Below are positions 54,065 through 64,000 of a stretch of 64,000 bases of DNA, one piece after another. Numbering within the stretch: position 1 is the first letter of the stretch; every line of letters starts with the position of its first letter. Under the pieces are notes generated by a model, which saw only the letters and a list, made by a program, of their open reading frames with translations, ran no database searches and was not told where the DNA came from. This stretch comes from an uncultured Bacteroidota bacterium (GTDB lineage Bacteria; Bacteroidota; Bacteroidia; Flavobacteriales; Flavobacteriaceae): positions 1 through 64,000 of the forward strand of contig CABXUS010000005.1 in assembly GCA_902515405.1 (NCBI GenBank). The letters are read 5' to 3'. Made by a program: the position numbers and the translations under genes.

Positions 54065-54608
54065 AAAAGTTGGTATTGAAGGTCTAGTTTTATGTAAACC
54101 AAAAGTCATTGAAGATGAAAGGGGATTCTTTTCGGAAACTTTTAGAAAAGATCTTCTAGAAAATTTTATCTCTAAAAAATTAGATTTTTGCCAACATAAT
54201 ACATCTGAATCAAGTTTTGGAGTTTTAAGAGGTCTTCATTTTCAAACTGCACCAAAACCTCAAACAAAACTTATATCTGTCTCACATGGTGAAATTTTAG
54301 ATGTTGCTTTGGATATAAGAAAAGATTCACCAAATTATGGAAAATATTATTCTGTAATATTAAATGATACTAATAATTTTCAGTTATTGGTTCCAAAAGG
54401 TTTTGCTCATGGATTTATATCACTCAGTGAAATTGTAAGAGTTAACTACCAAGTTGATAATTATTACAGTAATAAAAATGAATTTACAATAAATCCTTTT
54501 GATAAAGATTTGAAAATAAATTGGATTCTTGAAAAAAATCAAATAATTATTAATGATAAGGACCAATCATCAATAAAATTATCTCAATCACCAACTTATA
54601 AATTTTAA
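54051..54608 (+). CDS. rfbC: dTDP-4-dehydrorhamnose 3,5-epimerase
   Basis: DERGFFSETFRKD, GVLRGLHFQTAPKPQTKLISV, VPKGFAHGFISLSE. Confidence 0.96.
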   Translation: MMEFEKVGIEGLVLCKPKVIEDERGFFSETFRKDLLENFISKKLDFCQHNTSESSFGVLRGLHFQTAPKPQTKLISVSHGEILDVALDIRKDSPNYGKYYSVILNDTNNFQLLVPKGFAHGFISLSEIVRVNYQVDNYYSNKNEFTINPFDKDLKINWILEKNQIIINDKDQSSIKLSQSPTYKF

Positions 54609-54609
54609 T

Positions 54610-55461
54610 ATGAATGTTTTAGTAACTGGAGCTAATGGCCAACTGGGGCAAGAATTTAAAAATAATATTACTAAATCAGATTTTGAATTTTATTTTGCGA
54701 ATGAAAATGAATTAGACATTACTAACAAAAATGATATCTTAAAATATGTAAATAAAAGAGGAATTAATTTTATATTAAATTGTGCTGCATATACAGATGT
54801 TAATGAATCAGAATTAAATAAGGAATTAGCACTAAATGTTAATTCATATGCAGTTAAAAATTTAGTTGAAATTTGTGAAGAAAAAAGACTTAAAATGATT
54901 CATTTTTCAACGGATTATGTATACAACTCAGAAAGTTTAGATCCAATTAAAGAAGACAGAAACGTTAATCCTATTAACTATTATGGATACTCAAAAAGAG
55001 AAGGTGAAAAGTTTATTGAAAATTCATCATCTGAATCAATTATTATTAGAACATCATGGTTATACTCAAATTATAAAAATAATTTTGTGAAAACTATAAT
55101 TAATAAAGGAATTGATAATGAAAAACTATATGTTGTTAATGACCAATTTGGTTGCCCAACATATGCAAAAGATTTGGTAAATGTAATATTTCATATAATA
55201 GATTCAGGAATAAAACCTAATTATAAAATTTATAATTTTTCAAATGAAGGTTTTACAAATTGGTATGATTTTGCAAAAAAAATATTTGAATTAAAAAAAA
55301 TTAATTCCCTAATTATGCCAGTTAATTCGGAAAATTACAAGACTATAGCGAAAAGACCTAAATATTTAGTAACTGACAAATCAAGAATAAAAGATATATT
55401 TAATGTGAATATTAGAAATTGGGAAGAAGCCTTAAAAGAATTTATTTTTAATTATAAATGA
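54610..55461 (+). CDS. rfbD: dTDP-4-dehydrorhamnose reductase
   Basis: MNVLVTGANGQLGQEF, NCAAYTDVNESE, FSTDYVY, IIRTSWLYS. Confidence 0.96.
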   Translation: MNVLVTGANGQLGQEFKNNITKSDFEFYFANENELDITNKNDILKYVNKRGINFILNCAAYTDVNESELNKELALNVNSYAVKNLVEICEEKRLKMIHFSTDYVYNSESLDPIKEDRNVNPINYYGYSKREGEKFIENSSSESIIIRTSWLYSNYKNNFVKTIINKGIDNEKLYVVNDQFGCPTYAKDLVNVIFHIIDSGIKPNYKIYNFSNEGFTNWYDFAKKIFELKKINSLIMPVNSENYKTIAKRPKYLVTDKSRIKDIFNVNIRNWEEALKEFIFNYK

Positions 55462-56444
55462 AAAACATATTAATTACGGGAGGAGCTGGATTCATTGGAT
55501 CACATGTTGTAAAAAGGTTTGTGAACAACTACCCTGAATATAATATTTATAATATAGATAAACTTACTTATGCTGGTAACTTAAATAATTTAAATGAGAT
55601 AGAAAATAAAGAAAACTATACTTTTTTTAAAATTGACATTAATAATCATGAAGAAATATTAAAGTTATTTAATGAGAATAACATAACTGATGTAATTCAC
55701 TTAGCAGCTGAATCCCATGTTGACAGATCAATTGAAAGTTCATTTGAATTTGCAAAAACAAATGTATTGGGGACATTGTCATTATTAGAAGCTAGTAAAA
55801 AATCGTGGAACCTATCTTCAAAAAATAATATTTTTTACCATATTTCAACTGATGAAGTTTACGGCTCTTTAGGATTAAAAGGCTCATTTAATGAAAAAAC
55901 AAAGTATGATCCAAATTCACCCTATTCAGCATCGAAAGCTTCTTCTGATCATTTTGTTAGAGCATATAATAAAACTTTTAGTCTTCCTATATTAATTTCA
56001 AACTGTTCTAATAATTACGGACCTTTTCAACACAATGAAAAACTTATTCCAAATATTATAAATTCACTTATAAAAGGTGAAAAAATTCCAATTTATGGTG
56101 ATGGTAAAAACATTAGAGATTGGCTTTTTGTTAATGATCATTGTGATGCAATTGAATTGATTTTTAAAAAGGGGATTATAGGTCAAACTTACAATATAGG
56201 TAGTGGTTATGAAATTTCAAATATTGATTTGGCTCAATTAATTATTAAAATTTATGATAATATAAAATTAAATACCTCTGAATCATCAAAAAAATTAATT
56301 GAATTTGTTGATGATAGACTAGGACATGATTTCAGGTATTCAATTGACTTTTCTAAAATTAAAAACAATCTTGGTTGGAAACCAAAAACAAACTTTCAAG
56401 AAGGGATATTAGAAACTATTAAGTGGTACTTGAAAAAGAATTAA
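55458..56444 (+). CDS. rfbB: dTDP-glucose 4,6-dehydratase
   Basis: ILITGGAGFIGSHVVKRF, LAAESHVDRSI, ISTDEVYGSL, SPYSASKASSDHFVRAY. Confidence 0.97.
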   Translation: MKNILITGGAGFIGSHVVKRFVNNYPEYNIYNIDKLTYAGNLNNLNEIENKENYTFFKIDINNHEEILKLFNENNITDVIHLAAESHVDRSIESSFEFAKTNVLGTLSLLEASKKSWNLSSKNNIFYHISTDEVYGSLGLKGSFNEKTKYDPNSPYSASKASSDHFVRAYNKTFSLPILISNCSNNYGPFQHNEKLIPNIINSLIKGEKIPIYGDGKNIRDWLFVNDHCDAIELIFKKGIIGQTYNIGSGYEISNIDLAQLIIKIYDNIKLNTSESSKKLIEFVDDRLGHDFRYSIDFSKIKNNLGWKPKTNFQEGILETIKWYLKKN

Positions 56445-57798
56445 TCATTAAAATTCCTAAAGCAGTTTTTAAACAAATTTTTAAGTCAAACAGAATTGAC
56501 CAGTTTTTAAAATAATATCTATCAAGTTTAACTCTAGATGACATGTCATTTAAACCATAAATTTTTCCTCTAAAACCCCTTATCTGTGCAAGTCCTGTTA
56601 TACCTGGCTTAAATTGGTGTCTTTTACTAAATCTTTCTACTTTTTTTGAGAACTTTTCATTCAACTTTATCGGATGAGGACGAGGTCCTACTACAGACAT
56701 GTCCCCAAATAACACATTAATGAATTGAGGCATTTCGTCTAAAGCTGAAATTCTCAAAAATTTACCAAATTTTGTGAGCCTTTTATCATTATTGTCAGCA
56801 AACTTTATGTCTTCATCTTCATTCAAAATCATTGATCTAAACTTATAACAATAAAAAATTTTACCAACTAAACCGTTTCTTTTTTGCCTAAAAATTACTG
56901 GACCTTTGGATTGATATTTTATAATAATTCCAAAAATTAAATACATCCATGAAACAAAAAATACTAATACAAAAAGTGAGAAAATAATATCAAAAAATCT
57001 TTTTAGAGCCTTATTGTACCATAGGTCAAGAGGTAGTTGATTTACTTCAATAACGGGAATATTATAAAGTTTTTTAATAAAAAAGTTTTTAAACTCATAA
57101 TTAGCAAGCTCTGGTAGCAATTTAACAGAAATTAAATTTTGATCACAAAAATTGATGAGTTCTTTTTGTACTTTGTGAGGGAGCATACATGAAATAAAAA
57201 TTTCGTCAAATTTATTATGATTTTTGTAAAAATCATTTATTAATCCTAAGTAAGAAATTTGATAATTTTTTTTTATTTTCTTTAAACTAAAAACTCCATT
57301 TGATCTATATCCTAAATGAGTGTTTTCACTAATTGTTCTATAGAACTCTTTTCCCATTTTATCATAACCAATAATTGCAACATATTTAATATTTCCACCA
57401 TAAGACCTATAACTGTCAAGTATAAAGTGAATTAAAATTCTGTGTAAAATAATTAAAAAAGAAAAAACAGATAAGGCAAAAAATATGGATTCAATTGAAA
57501 AAGTAAAATAATCAACAAATAAATTACCTATTGCAACTACAGAAAATAATATAAAAATTGATTTTAAGGCAGTTTGTAAAGTATTTAAATATGAAACACC
57601 TCTTCCAATATTATAAGATTTAGTATATATATTGGTTAAAATCCAAAATATTACAATTAAAGTATTATAAAAGTTCCAACTTGTAAATGTTAGATAATGC
57701 ATGAAAGAACTTACAAGTGAAATTATAATCAATTCACTTAAAACAAAAATAATCGGAAAAAATACATTAAACCTATTCATGTATTCAAAACTAGTCAA
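56419..57798 (-). CDS. Undecaprenyl-phosphate glucose/galactose phosphotransferase (WcaJ-type)
   Basis: KRFFDIIFSLFVLVFF, GPVIFRQKRNGLVGKIFYCYKFRSM, SALDEMPQFINVLFGDMSVVGPRPH, KPGITGLAQIRGFRG. Confidence 0.93.
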   Translation of the reverse strand: MTSFEYMNRFNVFFPIIFVLSELIIISLVSSFMHYLTFTSWNFYNTLIVIFWILTNIYTKSYNIGRGVSYLNTLQTALKSIFILFSVVAIGNLFVDYFTFSIESIFFALSVFSFLIILHRILIHFILDSYRSYGGNIKYVAIIGYDKMGKEFYRTISENTHLGYRSNGVFSLKKIKKNYQISYLGLINDFYKNHNKFDEIFISCMLPHKVQKELINFCDQNLISVKLLPELANYEFKNFFIKKLYNIPVIEVNQLPLDLWYNKALKRFFDIIFSLFVLVFFVSWMYLIFGIIIKYQSKGPVIFRQKRNGLVGKIFYCYKFRSMILNEDEDIKFADNNDKRLTKFGKFLRISALDEMPQFINVLFGDMSVVGPRPHPIKLNEKFSKKVERFSKRHQFKPGITGLAQIRGFRGKIYGLNDMSSRVKLDRYYFKNWSILFDLKICLKTALGILMINSFSSTT

Positions 57799-57813
57799 AT
57801 TATTTTAAAATAG

Positions 57814-57897
57814 TACTTCGAGTGGGAATCGAACCCACACTCTGTTGCCAGAACTGGATTTTGAATCCAGCGCGTCTACCAATTCCGCCACCGAAGT
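57814..57897 (-). tRNA. tRNA-Leu (anticodon CAA)
   Basis: Minus strand ACTTCGGTGGCGGAATTGGTAGACGCGCTGGATTCAAAATCCAGTTCTGGC...GGGTTCGATTCCCACTCGAAGTA; anticodon stem CTGGA-TTCAAAA-TCCAG. Confidence 0.97.
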
Positions 57898-57978
57898 AAA
57901 GGAATCAAATTTATAAAAAGTTTTCATTTTAATACTTTCTGTTAAATTATTATTAAATTTGACCCCCAATAAAAAACA

Positions 57979-58920
57979 ATGGTGAGTCAAGGTCCAATAG
58001 CAAAAATTTTTTCATGTACTCAGAGTCTTGAATTATCGAAAGAAATTTCTAAAAAGTACGGAGTTAAAATTGGCAATGTAAATTTCTCTCATTACAGTGA
58101 TGGAGAATTTCAACCATCATTTGAAGAATCAGTTAGAGGTGCTAGATTGTTTATTATCGGTTCAACGCAACCCAGTTCTGAAAATTTAATGGAAATGCTT
58201 TTAATGATTGATGCCGCTAAAAGATCTTCTGCAAGACATATTACAGCAGTAATTCCTTACTTTGGTTGGGCTAGACAGGATAGAAAAGATAAGCCAAGAG
58301 TTCCAATTGGTGCTAAACTAATAGCTAATTTAATTGAAGCTGCAGGCGCTACGCGTCTTATAACAATGGATCTTCATGCAGATCAAATCCAAGGATTTTT
58401 TGAAATACCTGTTGATCATTTATATGCTTCAACCATTTTCATTCCCTATATTGAATCTTTAAATTTAAATGGACTTACAATAGCTTCACCTGATATGGGC
58501 GGTTCTAAAAGAGCTTACGCATATTCAAGGTTTTTGAAAAGTAATGTTGTTATTTGCTACAAACAAAGAAAAAAGGCTAATGTAGTTTCACATATGGAAT
58601 TGATTGGAGAAGTTAATGGGAAAAATGTTGTTATTGTAGATGATATGGTTGATACCGCTGGAACTTTAACTAAAGCTGCTAATCTAATGATGGAGAGAGG
58701 GGCCAAATCAGTACGAGCAATATGTACACATGCTTTACTGTCTGGTAATGCATATGAAAATATTGAAAAATCAAAACTTAAAGAATTAATAGTTACAGAT
58801 TCTATTCCTCAACAAAAAAAATCTGATAAAGTCAAAGTACTTACATGCTCAAAATTATTTGCAGATGTTATGCAAAATGTTAATAGTAATAAATCAATAA
58901 ATTCATTTTTTATAAAGTAA
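57979..58920 (+). CDS. prs: Ribose-phosphate pyrophosphokinase
   Basis: YSDGEFQPSFEESVRG, YFGWARQDRKDKPRVPIGAKL, NVVIVDDMVDTAGTLTKAA. Confidence 0.96.
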   Translation: MVSQGPIAKIFSCTQSLELSKEISKKYGVKIGNVNFSHYSDGEFQPSFEESVRGARLFIIGSTQPSSENLMEMLLMIDAAKRSSARHITAVIPYFGWARQDRKDKPRVPIGAKLIANLIEAAGATRLITMDLHADQIQGFFEIPVDHLYASTIFIPYIESLNLNGLTIASPDMGGSKRAYAYSRFLKSNVVICYKQRKKANVVSHMELIGEVNGKNVVIVDDMVDTAGTLTKAANLMMERGAKSVRAICTHALLSGNAYENIEKSKLKELIVTDSIPQQKKSDKVKVLTCSKLFADVMQNVNSNKSINSFFIK

Positions 58921-58926
58921 AATATC

Positions 58927-59640
58927 ATGAAATCAATCACAATCAATGGATCACAAAGAGAAAGCCTAGGGAAGTCTTCGACCAAAGCCCTACGTAATGC
59001 TGGAAAGGTTCCTTGCGTAGTATACGGTGGGGAAAAACCAGTGCATTTTTCATCAGATGAAATAAGTTTTTCTAAATTAATTTATACACCAAATGCTCAC
59101 ACTGTGGTCATTTCATTAGACGGGAAAGAAGAAATTAATGCTGTCATACAAGATATTCAATTTCATCCTGTCTCTGAAAAAATCTTACATATAGATTTTT
59201 TCCAACTATTCGAGAATAAGGAAATTAACATGAATATACCTGTTAAATTTAGTGGAAATGCCCCTGGCGTAAGACTTGAAGGTGGACTTTTATTTAAGAA
59301 TAAAAGAAAACTTTTTGTTAAAGCTTTTCCGAAAAACTTACCAGATTTTATTTCGGTTGATATATCAAAACTTAAATTAAATGACAAGGTTACAATTCAG
59401 GATCTTTTAAGTGATGATTATAGTTTTATTCATCCTGAGAATATGGTTGTTTGCCAAGTTAAAATGTCGAGAGCATCACTATCTCTTGAGACTGAAGGAG
59501 ATGAAGAAGAAGGAGAAGAAGGAGAAGAAGGAGAAGAAGGTACAGAGGGATCTGATGCTTCTGAAAAGGGAGGTGAAAAATCAGATAGTAAAGATTCTGG
59601 TGGAGATAAATCTTCTGATTCAGAAAAGAAAGAAGGTTAA
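58927..59640 (+). CDS. rplY: 50S ribosomal protein L25/CTC with acidic C-terminal tail
   Basis: [41 protein letters not shown]; Glu/Gly/Ser-rich tail. Confidence 0.95.
   Translation: MKSITINGSQRESLGKSSTKALRNAGKVPCVVYGGEKPVHFSSDEISFSKLIYTPNAHTVVISLDGKEEINAVIQDIQFHPVSEKILHIDFFQLFENKEINMNIPVKFSGNAPGVRLEGGLLFKNKRKLFVKAFPKNLPDFISVDISKLKLNDKVTIQDLLSDDYSFIHPENMVVCQVKMSRASLSLETEGDEEEGEEGEEGEEGTEGSDASEKGGEKSDSKDSGGDKSSDSEKKEG
59512..59538 (+). repeat. In-frame 9-bp tandem repeat (GGAGAAGAA x3) in the rplY tail
   Basis: Three exact consecutive copies encoding GEE, with degenerate units on both sides. Confidence 0.85.
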
Positions 59641-59726
59641 CATCCTTATAATTTAATTTAGGAGAAATCTTAGGTATATTTATATAGGGTCAAAAACCTT
59701 TTATACTTTTACTTAAATTACAAATT

Positions 59727-60335
59727 TTGCTTTCAGTTTTTAAATATTTTAGAAAAAATAGTTCCTCTGAAAATTCTAAGAGTTTTCTCATTGTAGGATT
59801 AGGTAATGTAGGTTTAGAATATGAAAATACCCGTCACAATGTTGGCTTTGAAATAATAAATAAACTTTCAAAAAAAATTGAAGGTTCATTTGAAACTCAA
59901 AAGTATGGTGAAATTCACAAATCAAAATATGGTGGCAAACAATTATTTTTACTTAAGCCTAACACATTCATGAATCTAAGTGGGAAAGCAGTAAAATATT
60001 GGTTGAGTAAAGAAAAAATTAATTCTAAAAATTTAATAGTTATTGTCGATGATTTAAACCTTGATTTTGGCATCTCAAGATTAAGGCCCAATGGATCTGA
60101 TGGTGGGCATAATGGATTGAAGAGTATTATTAAATCATTGAATAATTCAAAATTTACTCGACTTAGGTTTGGTATAGGGAATAACTTTAAAAAAGAAAAT
60201 CAGGTAGATTTTGTTTTAAGTAAATGGAATAATGATGAATCTTTAAAAATTGATGAACTAGCTATTAAAAATGTAGAAATTATTTTATCAATTTTAAAAA
60301 ATGGAATCGAGTTTTCAATGAATAAGTTTAATTAG
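59727..60335 (+). CDS. pth: Peptidyl-tRNA hydrolase
   Basis: LIVGLGNVGLEYENTRHNVGFEI, LLKPNTFMNLSGKAV, DDLNLDFG, GSDGGHNGLKSI. Confidence 0.95.
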   Translation: MLSVFKYFRKNSSSENSKSFLIVGLGNVGLEYENTRHNVGFEIINKLSKKIEGSFETQKYGEIHKSKYGGKQLFLLKPNTFMNLSGKAVKYWLSKEKINSKNLIVIVDDLNLDFGISRLRPNGSDGGHNGLKSIIKSLNNSKFTRLRFGIGNNFKKENQVDFVLSKWNNDESLKIDELAIKNVEIILSILKNGIEFSMNKFN

Positions 60336-61271
60336 ATGATAGTTACCAAGAATTTAAAAAATGCAAAATCAAAAGAGCCTAGTATTTTAACTCTTGGAAC
60401 ATTTGATGGAGTTCATAAAGGACATGAAAAAATTATCAAAAGATTAATTAATGAATCGAAAAAATCAAACTTAAAATCATTAATATTAACTTTTTTTCCT
60501 CATCCAAGAAATGTAATTAATTCTAATTCAGAAGTTAAATCAATAAGCACATTAGAGGAAAAAACAGAAATATTTTCCAAATTGGGAGTTCAAGAATTAA
60601 TTATTCAAGATTTTGATAAATCTTTTTCGAATATAAGAGCTGAAGAATTTATTGAACTTTTAGTAAATAATTTAAATCTAAAAAAAATAATTGTTGGTTA
60701 CAATCATAAGTTTGGTAAAAATAGATCTGCTGATATTAATTCTTTAAAAAATTATGGTTCTAAATATAGTTTTGAAGTAATTGAAATTGAAGCTTTTGAA
60801 ATAGAAGACATTAAAATAAGTTCAACAAAAATCAGAAATTCTATAGAATCCGGGGAAATTCATAAATGCAACTCATTTCTTGGTTATAATTTTAATATTA
60901 AAGGTAAAGTAGTTAAAGGAAAATCAATAGGAAAAGCAATTGGTTTTCCAACAGCAAATATTGTTTTAGATGAGGATTATAAAATAATCCCAAAAAATGG
61001 AGTCTATTTGATTAAAAGTATAATTGAAAATGAAAAACTTTATGGGATGATGAATATTGGTTTTAATCCAACTTTTGGCATAAATAAAAAAACTACTGAA
61101 GTGAATTTTTTTAATTATGATAAAGATTTATATGGCATAATCCTAAAAGTTGAACTCATAAAATTTATTAGAGATGAAATTAAGTTTAGTGATGTTAAGG
61201 AACTTCAGTATCAACTAAAATCTGATAGAGAAAATTGTATAGATTATATAAATTCAACTTATAATAACTAG
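60336..61271 (+). CDS. ribF: Bifunctional riboflavin kinase/FAD synthetase
   Basis: LTLGTFDGVHKGHEKII, FPHPRNV, GYNHKFGKNRSAD, GFPTANI. Confidence 0.95.
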   Translation: MIVTKNLKNAKSKEPSILTLGTFDGVHKGHEKIIKRLINESKKSNLKSLILTFFPHPRNVINSNSEVKSISTLEEKTEIFSKLGVQELIIQDFDKSFSNIRAEEFIELLVNNLNLKKIIVGYNHKFGKNRSADINSLKNYGSKYSFEVIEIEAFEIEDIKISSTKIRNSIESGEIHKCNSFLGYNFNIKGKVVKGKSIGKAIGFPTANIVLDEDYKIIPKNGVYLIKSIIENEKLYGMMNIGFNPTFGINKKTTEVNFFNYDKDLYGIILKVELIKFIRDEIKFSDVKELQYQLKSDRENCIDYINSTYNN

Positions 61272-61286
61272 TTTTGTTACAGTATT

Positions 61287-62555
61287 ATGTTACAAGTAAA
61301 ATTCATAAAAGAAAATTTCTCTAAAGTAGTTGATAGTCTAAAAAAAAGGAATAAAGACTTTTCCTCGGATTTAAAAAAAATTATTGATCTTAATGATAAT
61401 AGAAAAGAATATCAATTAAAACTAGACAATCATTTATCTATGGTTAATAATTTATCTAAACAAATTGGTGAATTATTTAAAAATAATAAATCAACTGATG
61501 CAAATAGGTTAAAAAAAGAGGTTGAAGATGTAAAACCTGATATAAAAAAATTACAAGATTTGTTAATTAATACAAATAGTGATTTAAATGAACTTTTATG
61601 CTCAATACCTAACGTTCCAAATGAGATTGTTAAGAAAGGTAAAGATGAAATTGACAATGAAGTTGTATTTGAGAGTAAAATAAAATCTTACGATCTGGAT
61701 TTAAATGAGCATTGGAATCTTGCAGAAAAATTTAATATTGTGAATTTTGAATTAGGTAATAAAGTTACTGGATCAGGCTTTCCTGTTTATATTAATAAAG
61801 GAGCTAAACTTCAAAGAGCTTTAATAAATTATTTTTTAGATAAAAATACCTCTGCAGGTTATGTTGAAGTTCAACCCCCGATTTTGGTTAATGAAGATTC
61901 TGCCTTTGCCACAGGACAACTACCCGATAAAGAAGGCCAAATGTATCATATTAATAATGATAATTTATATTTAATTCCAACGGCTGAGGTACCCATAACA
62001 AATTTTTATAGAAATAGTATTTTAAATTCAAGTGAATTACCAATTAAATTAACAGGATATACTCCTTGTTTTAGAAGAGAAGCTGGAAGTTATGGAAAAG
62101 ATGTTAGAGGATTAAACAGACTGCATCAGTTTGATAAAGTTGAAATTGTTAGAATTGAAAAACCTGAAAATTCATATAAAGTTTTAGATGAAATGGTAAA
62201 TCATGTAAAGAAAATTTTAGAGGAATTAGAATTGCCTTTTAGAATTCTTAAGCTATGTGGCGGAGATTTAGGCTTTACTTCTTGTTTAACTTATGATTTT
62301 GAAGTATACTCAATGGCTCAAAAAAAATGGTTAGAAGTTAGTTCTGTTTCAAATTTTGAAAATTATCAATCTAATAGATTGAAGCTGAGAATCAAATTAA
62401 ATGAAAATGACAAGGTTCTCGCTCATACACTTAATGGTAGTGCTCTTGCATTACCTAGAATTGTTGCAAGTATAATTGAAAACAATCAAACAGAAAACGG
62501 AATTACTATTCCAAAAGTTCTTCATAAATATACTGGCTTTAAAACCATTAATTAA
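61287..62555 (+). CDS. serS: Seryl-tRNA synthetase
   Basis: Coiled-coil N-terminus; PTAEVPITNFYR, CFRREAGSYGKDVRGLNRLHQFDKVE, LNGSALALPRIVASIIENNQ. Confidence 0.97.
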   Translation: MLQVKFIKENFSKVVDSLKKRNKDFSSDLKKIIDLNDNRKEYQLKLDNHLSMVNNLSKQIGELFKNNKSTDANRLKKEVEDVKPDIKKLQDLLINTNSDLNELLCSIPNVPNEIVKKGKDEIDNEVVFESKIKSYDLDLNEHWNLAEKFNIVNFELGNKVTGSGFPVYINKGAKLQRALINYFLDKNTSAGYVEVQPPILVNEDSAFATGQLPDKEGQMYHINNDNLYLIPTAEVPITNFYRNSILNSSELPIKLTGYTPCFRREAGSYGKDVRGLNRLHQFDKVEIVRIEKPENSYKVLDEMVNHVKKILEELELPFRILKLCGGDLGFTSCLTYDFEVYSMAQKKWLEVSSVSNFENYQSNRLKLRIKLNENDKVLAHTLNGSALALPRIVASIIENNQTENGITIPKVLHKYTGFKTIN

Positions 62556-62577
62556 TCATCAATAATTTTTATAAATT

Positions 62578-63351
62578 TTGAATTTAGTTAAGCCTAAAAA
62601 AAAATTTGGTCAGAATTTTTTGACTGATAAAAATATTGCTGAAAAAATAGTTTCTTACTTATCATATAAAGAAGCAAAAACTATAATTGAGATTGGACCA
62701 GGTAAGGGCATATTATCTAAAATGATTATGAATTTACCTGTTGATAATAAAAAATTTGTTGAGATTGATTTAGATTGTGTTGAATATTTAAAAAAACAAT
62801 TTCCAAAAATTCAAAATGATATTATAAATGAAGATTTTTTAAAAATTGATATTACTAAGTTTAAAAATCCTTTGTCAATTATAGGTAACTTCCCATATAA
62901 TATTTCATCACAAATTTTATTTAAAATATATGAAAATAAAGATGTAGTAAATGAAATGGTAGGAATGTTTCAATATGAAGTTGCTGAAAGAATTTGTTCA
63001 AATTTTGGGTCAAAAAAATATGGGATTTTATCCGTTTTGATTCAAGCTTTTTTTAATGTAAAACTTTTAAAAAAAATTAAACCTGAATCTTTTAATCCAA
63101 TTCCAAAAGTCTATTCTGCAGTAATCAGGATTACAAAAAAAACTAACAATATAAATTGTGATGAAAATCTTTTTAAAAATGTTGTAAAATTATCATTTGG
63201 ACAGAGAAGAAAAACTCTTTGGAATAGCCTTAAAACCTTGAATATTCCTCAAATTAAAAAAGAAGATACTATCTTTGCCAAAAGACCAGAGCAACTTAGT
63301 GTCGCTGATTTTATTTATTTAACTAATTTGGTTAGTAATGAAAACATTTGA
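62578..63351 (+). CDS. rsmA: 16S rRNA dimethyladenosine transferase (TTG start)
   Basis: KPKKKFGQNFLTDKNIAEKI, IEIGPGKGILSKMI, GNFPYNISSQILFKI. Confidence 0.95.
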   Translation: MNLVKPKKKFGQNFLTDKNIAEKIVSYLSYKEAKTIIEIGPGKGILSKMIMNLPVDNKKFVEIDLDCVEYLKKQFPKIQNDIINEDFLKIDITKFKNPLSIIGNFPYNISSQILFKIYENKDVVNEMVGMFQYEVAERICSNFGSKKYGILSVLIQAFFNVKLLKKIKPESFNPIPKVYSAVIRITKKTNNINCDENLFKNVVKLSFGQRRKTLWNSLKTLNIPQIKKEDTIFAKRPEQLSVADFIYLTNLVSNENI

Positions 63352-64000
63352 ACTTTCAAAAGAAATTATTCAAGAGATCAGCAATCTTATATCTAATAAG
63401 AAAAATAAGGAAATAAAAAAATTAGTTGATGGAATTCATTATGCAGATTTAGCAGAAATTATAAATGAGTTAGAGTCAACTGAAAGGATTTATTTAATAA
63501 AAATTATTGACAGTGATAAAACTTCAGATGTTTTAACTGAAGTTGATGAAGATGTAAGAGATGAAATATTAAAAACCCTTTCTGAAAAGGAAATTGCTGG
63601 TGAGATTAAGGAACTTGATAGTGATGATGCTGTAGATATACTTTCTGAACTTTCAGATGAAAAACAAGAAAAAGTAATTTCCCTAATAAAAGATGAAAGC
63701 ATTACTGAAAATATTAGAGAACTTCTAAATTATGATGAAGATAGTGCAGGTGGATTGATGGCAAAAGAACTTATAAGTGTAAATGAAAATTGGAGTGTTT
63801 TAAAATGTTTAAGAGAAATCAGAAAACAGGCCAAGGATATTAAGAGAGTCCATTCAATTTATGTTTTAAATAAGAAAAAAATATTAATAGGTAGGTTATC
63901 ATTAAAAGATTTGATTACTTCTCCTTCAAAAAGTAAAATTCAAGAAATTTATATCCCCAAAGTTGATTATGTTCATGTAGATGACTCAGCAGATGAAGTT
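63338..64000 (+). CDS. mgtE: Magnesium transporter MgtE, N-terminal part (truncated by window edge)
   Basis: Absent from the ORF track because it has no stop in the window. Reads MKTFELSKEIIQEISNLISNKKN...LDSDDAVDILSEL...LLNYDEDSAGGLMAKELISV then a CBS domain. Confidence 0.9.
   Translation, partial: MKTFELSKEIIQEISNLISNKKNKEIKKLVDGIHYADLAEIINELESTERIYLIKIIDSDKTSDVLTEVDEDVRDEILKTLSEKEIAGEIKELDSDDAVDILSELSDEKQEKVISLIKDESITENIRELLNYDEDSAGGLMAKELISVNENWSVLKCLREIRKQAKDIKRVHSIYVLNKKKILIGRLSLKDLITSPSKSKIQEIYIPKVDYVHVDDSADEV

Noticed and set aside
57805-57990. 61-aa ORF on the minus strand
   Set aside because: Overlaps tRNA-Leu; VAELVDALDSKSSSGNRVWVRFPLE is the familiar translation of a tRNA-Leu gene.
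59411-59656. 81-aa Lys/Glu-rich ORF in an alternative frame of rplY
   Set aside because: Alternative reading of the GAA/GGA repeat tail of L25.

Overview
AT-rich window that reads as a Flavobacteriia/Bacteroidota chromosome, probably marine. Left part (about 1-24.5 kb): housekeeping and core envelope genes. These include a truncated amidohydrolase, two TonB-dependent receptors, atpDC, an ExbB/ExbD cluster, tRNA-Ser(GGA), tatD, sucB, a PNGase F-like lipoprotein, ahcY, metK, sucA and umuC-umuD. Middle (about 24.5-57.8 kb): a large surface-polysaccharide locus. It has gmd, fcl-like and ColD-like genes, ugd, UXS, two Wzy-like and two Wzx-like proteins, Wza/Wzz, Wzi, a CotH-like protein, many glycosyltransferases, rmlACDB and a WcaJ-type initiating transferase. 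Right part (57.8-64 kb): tRNA-Leu(CAA), prs, rplY, pth, ribF, serS, rsmA and the start of mgtE. I found no CRISPR array, rRNA or transposase. The most informative signals not explained by the ORF track are decayed gene remnants in gaps of the polysaccharide locus: a collapsed nucleotide-sugar dehydrogenase at 35174-35382, and two glycosyltransferase relics flanking the 42023-43009 nucleotidyltransferase gene. There is also a coherent predicted GDP-colitose pathway. I see no clearly new biological system; the best candidates for new biology are the CotH / secreted lipoprotein / Wzi module and the orphan nucleotidyltransferases. All family calls come from reading motifs, with no database search.
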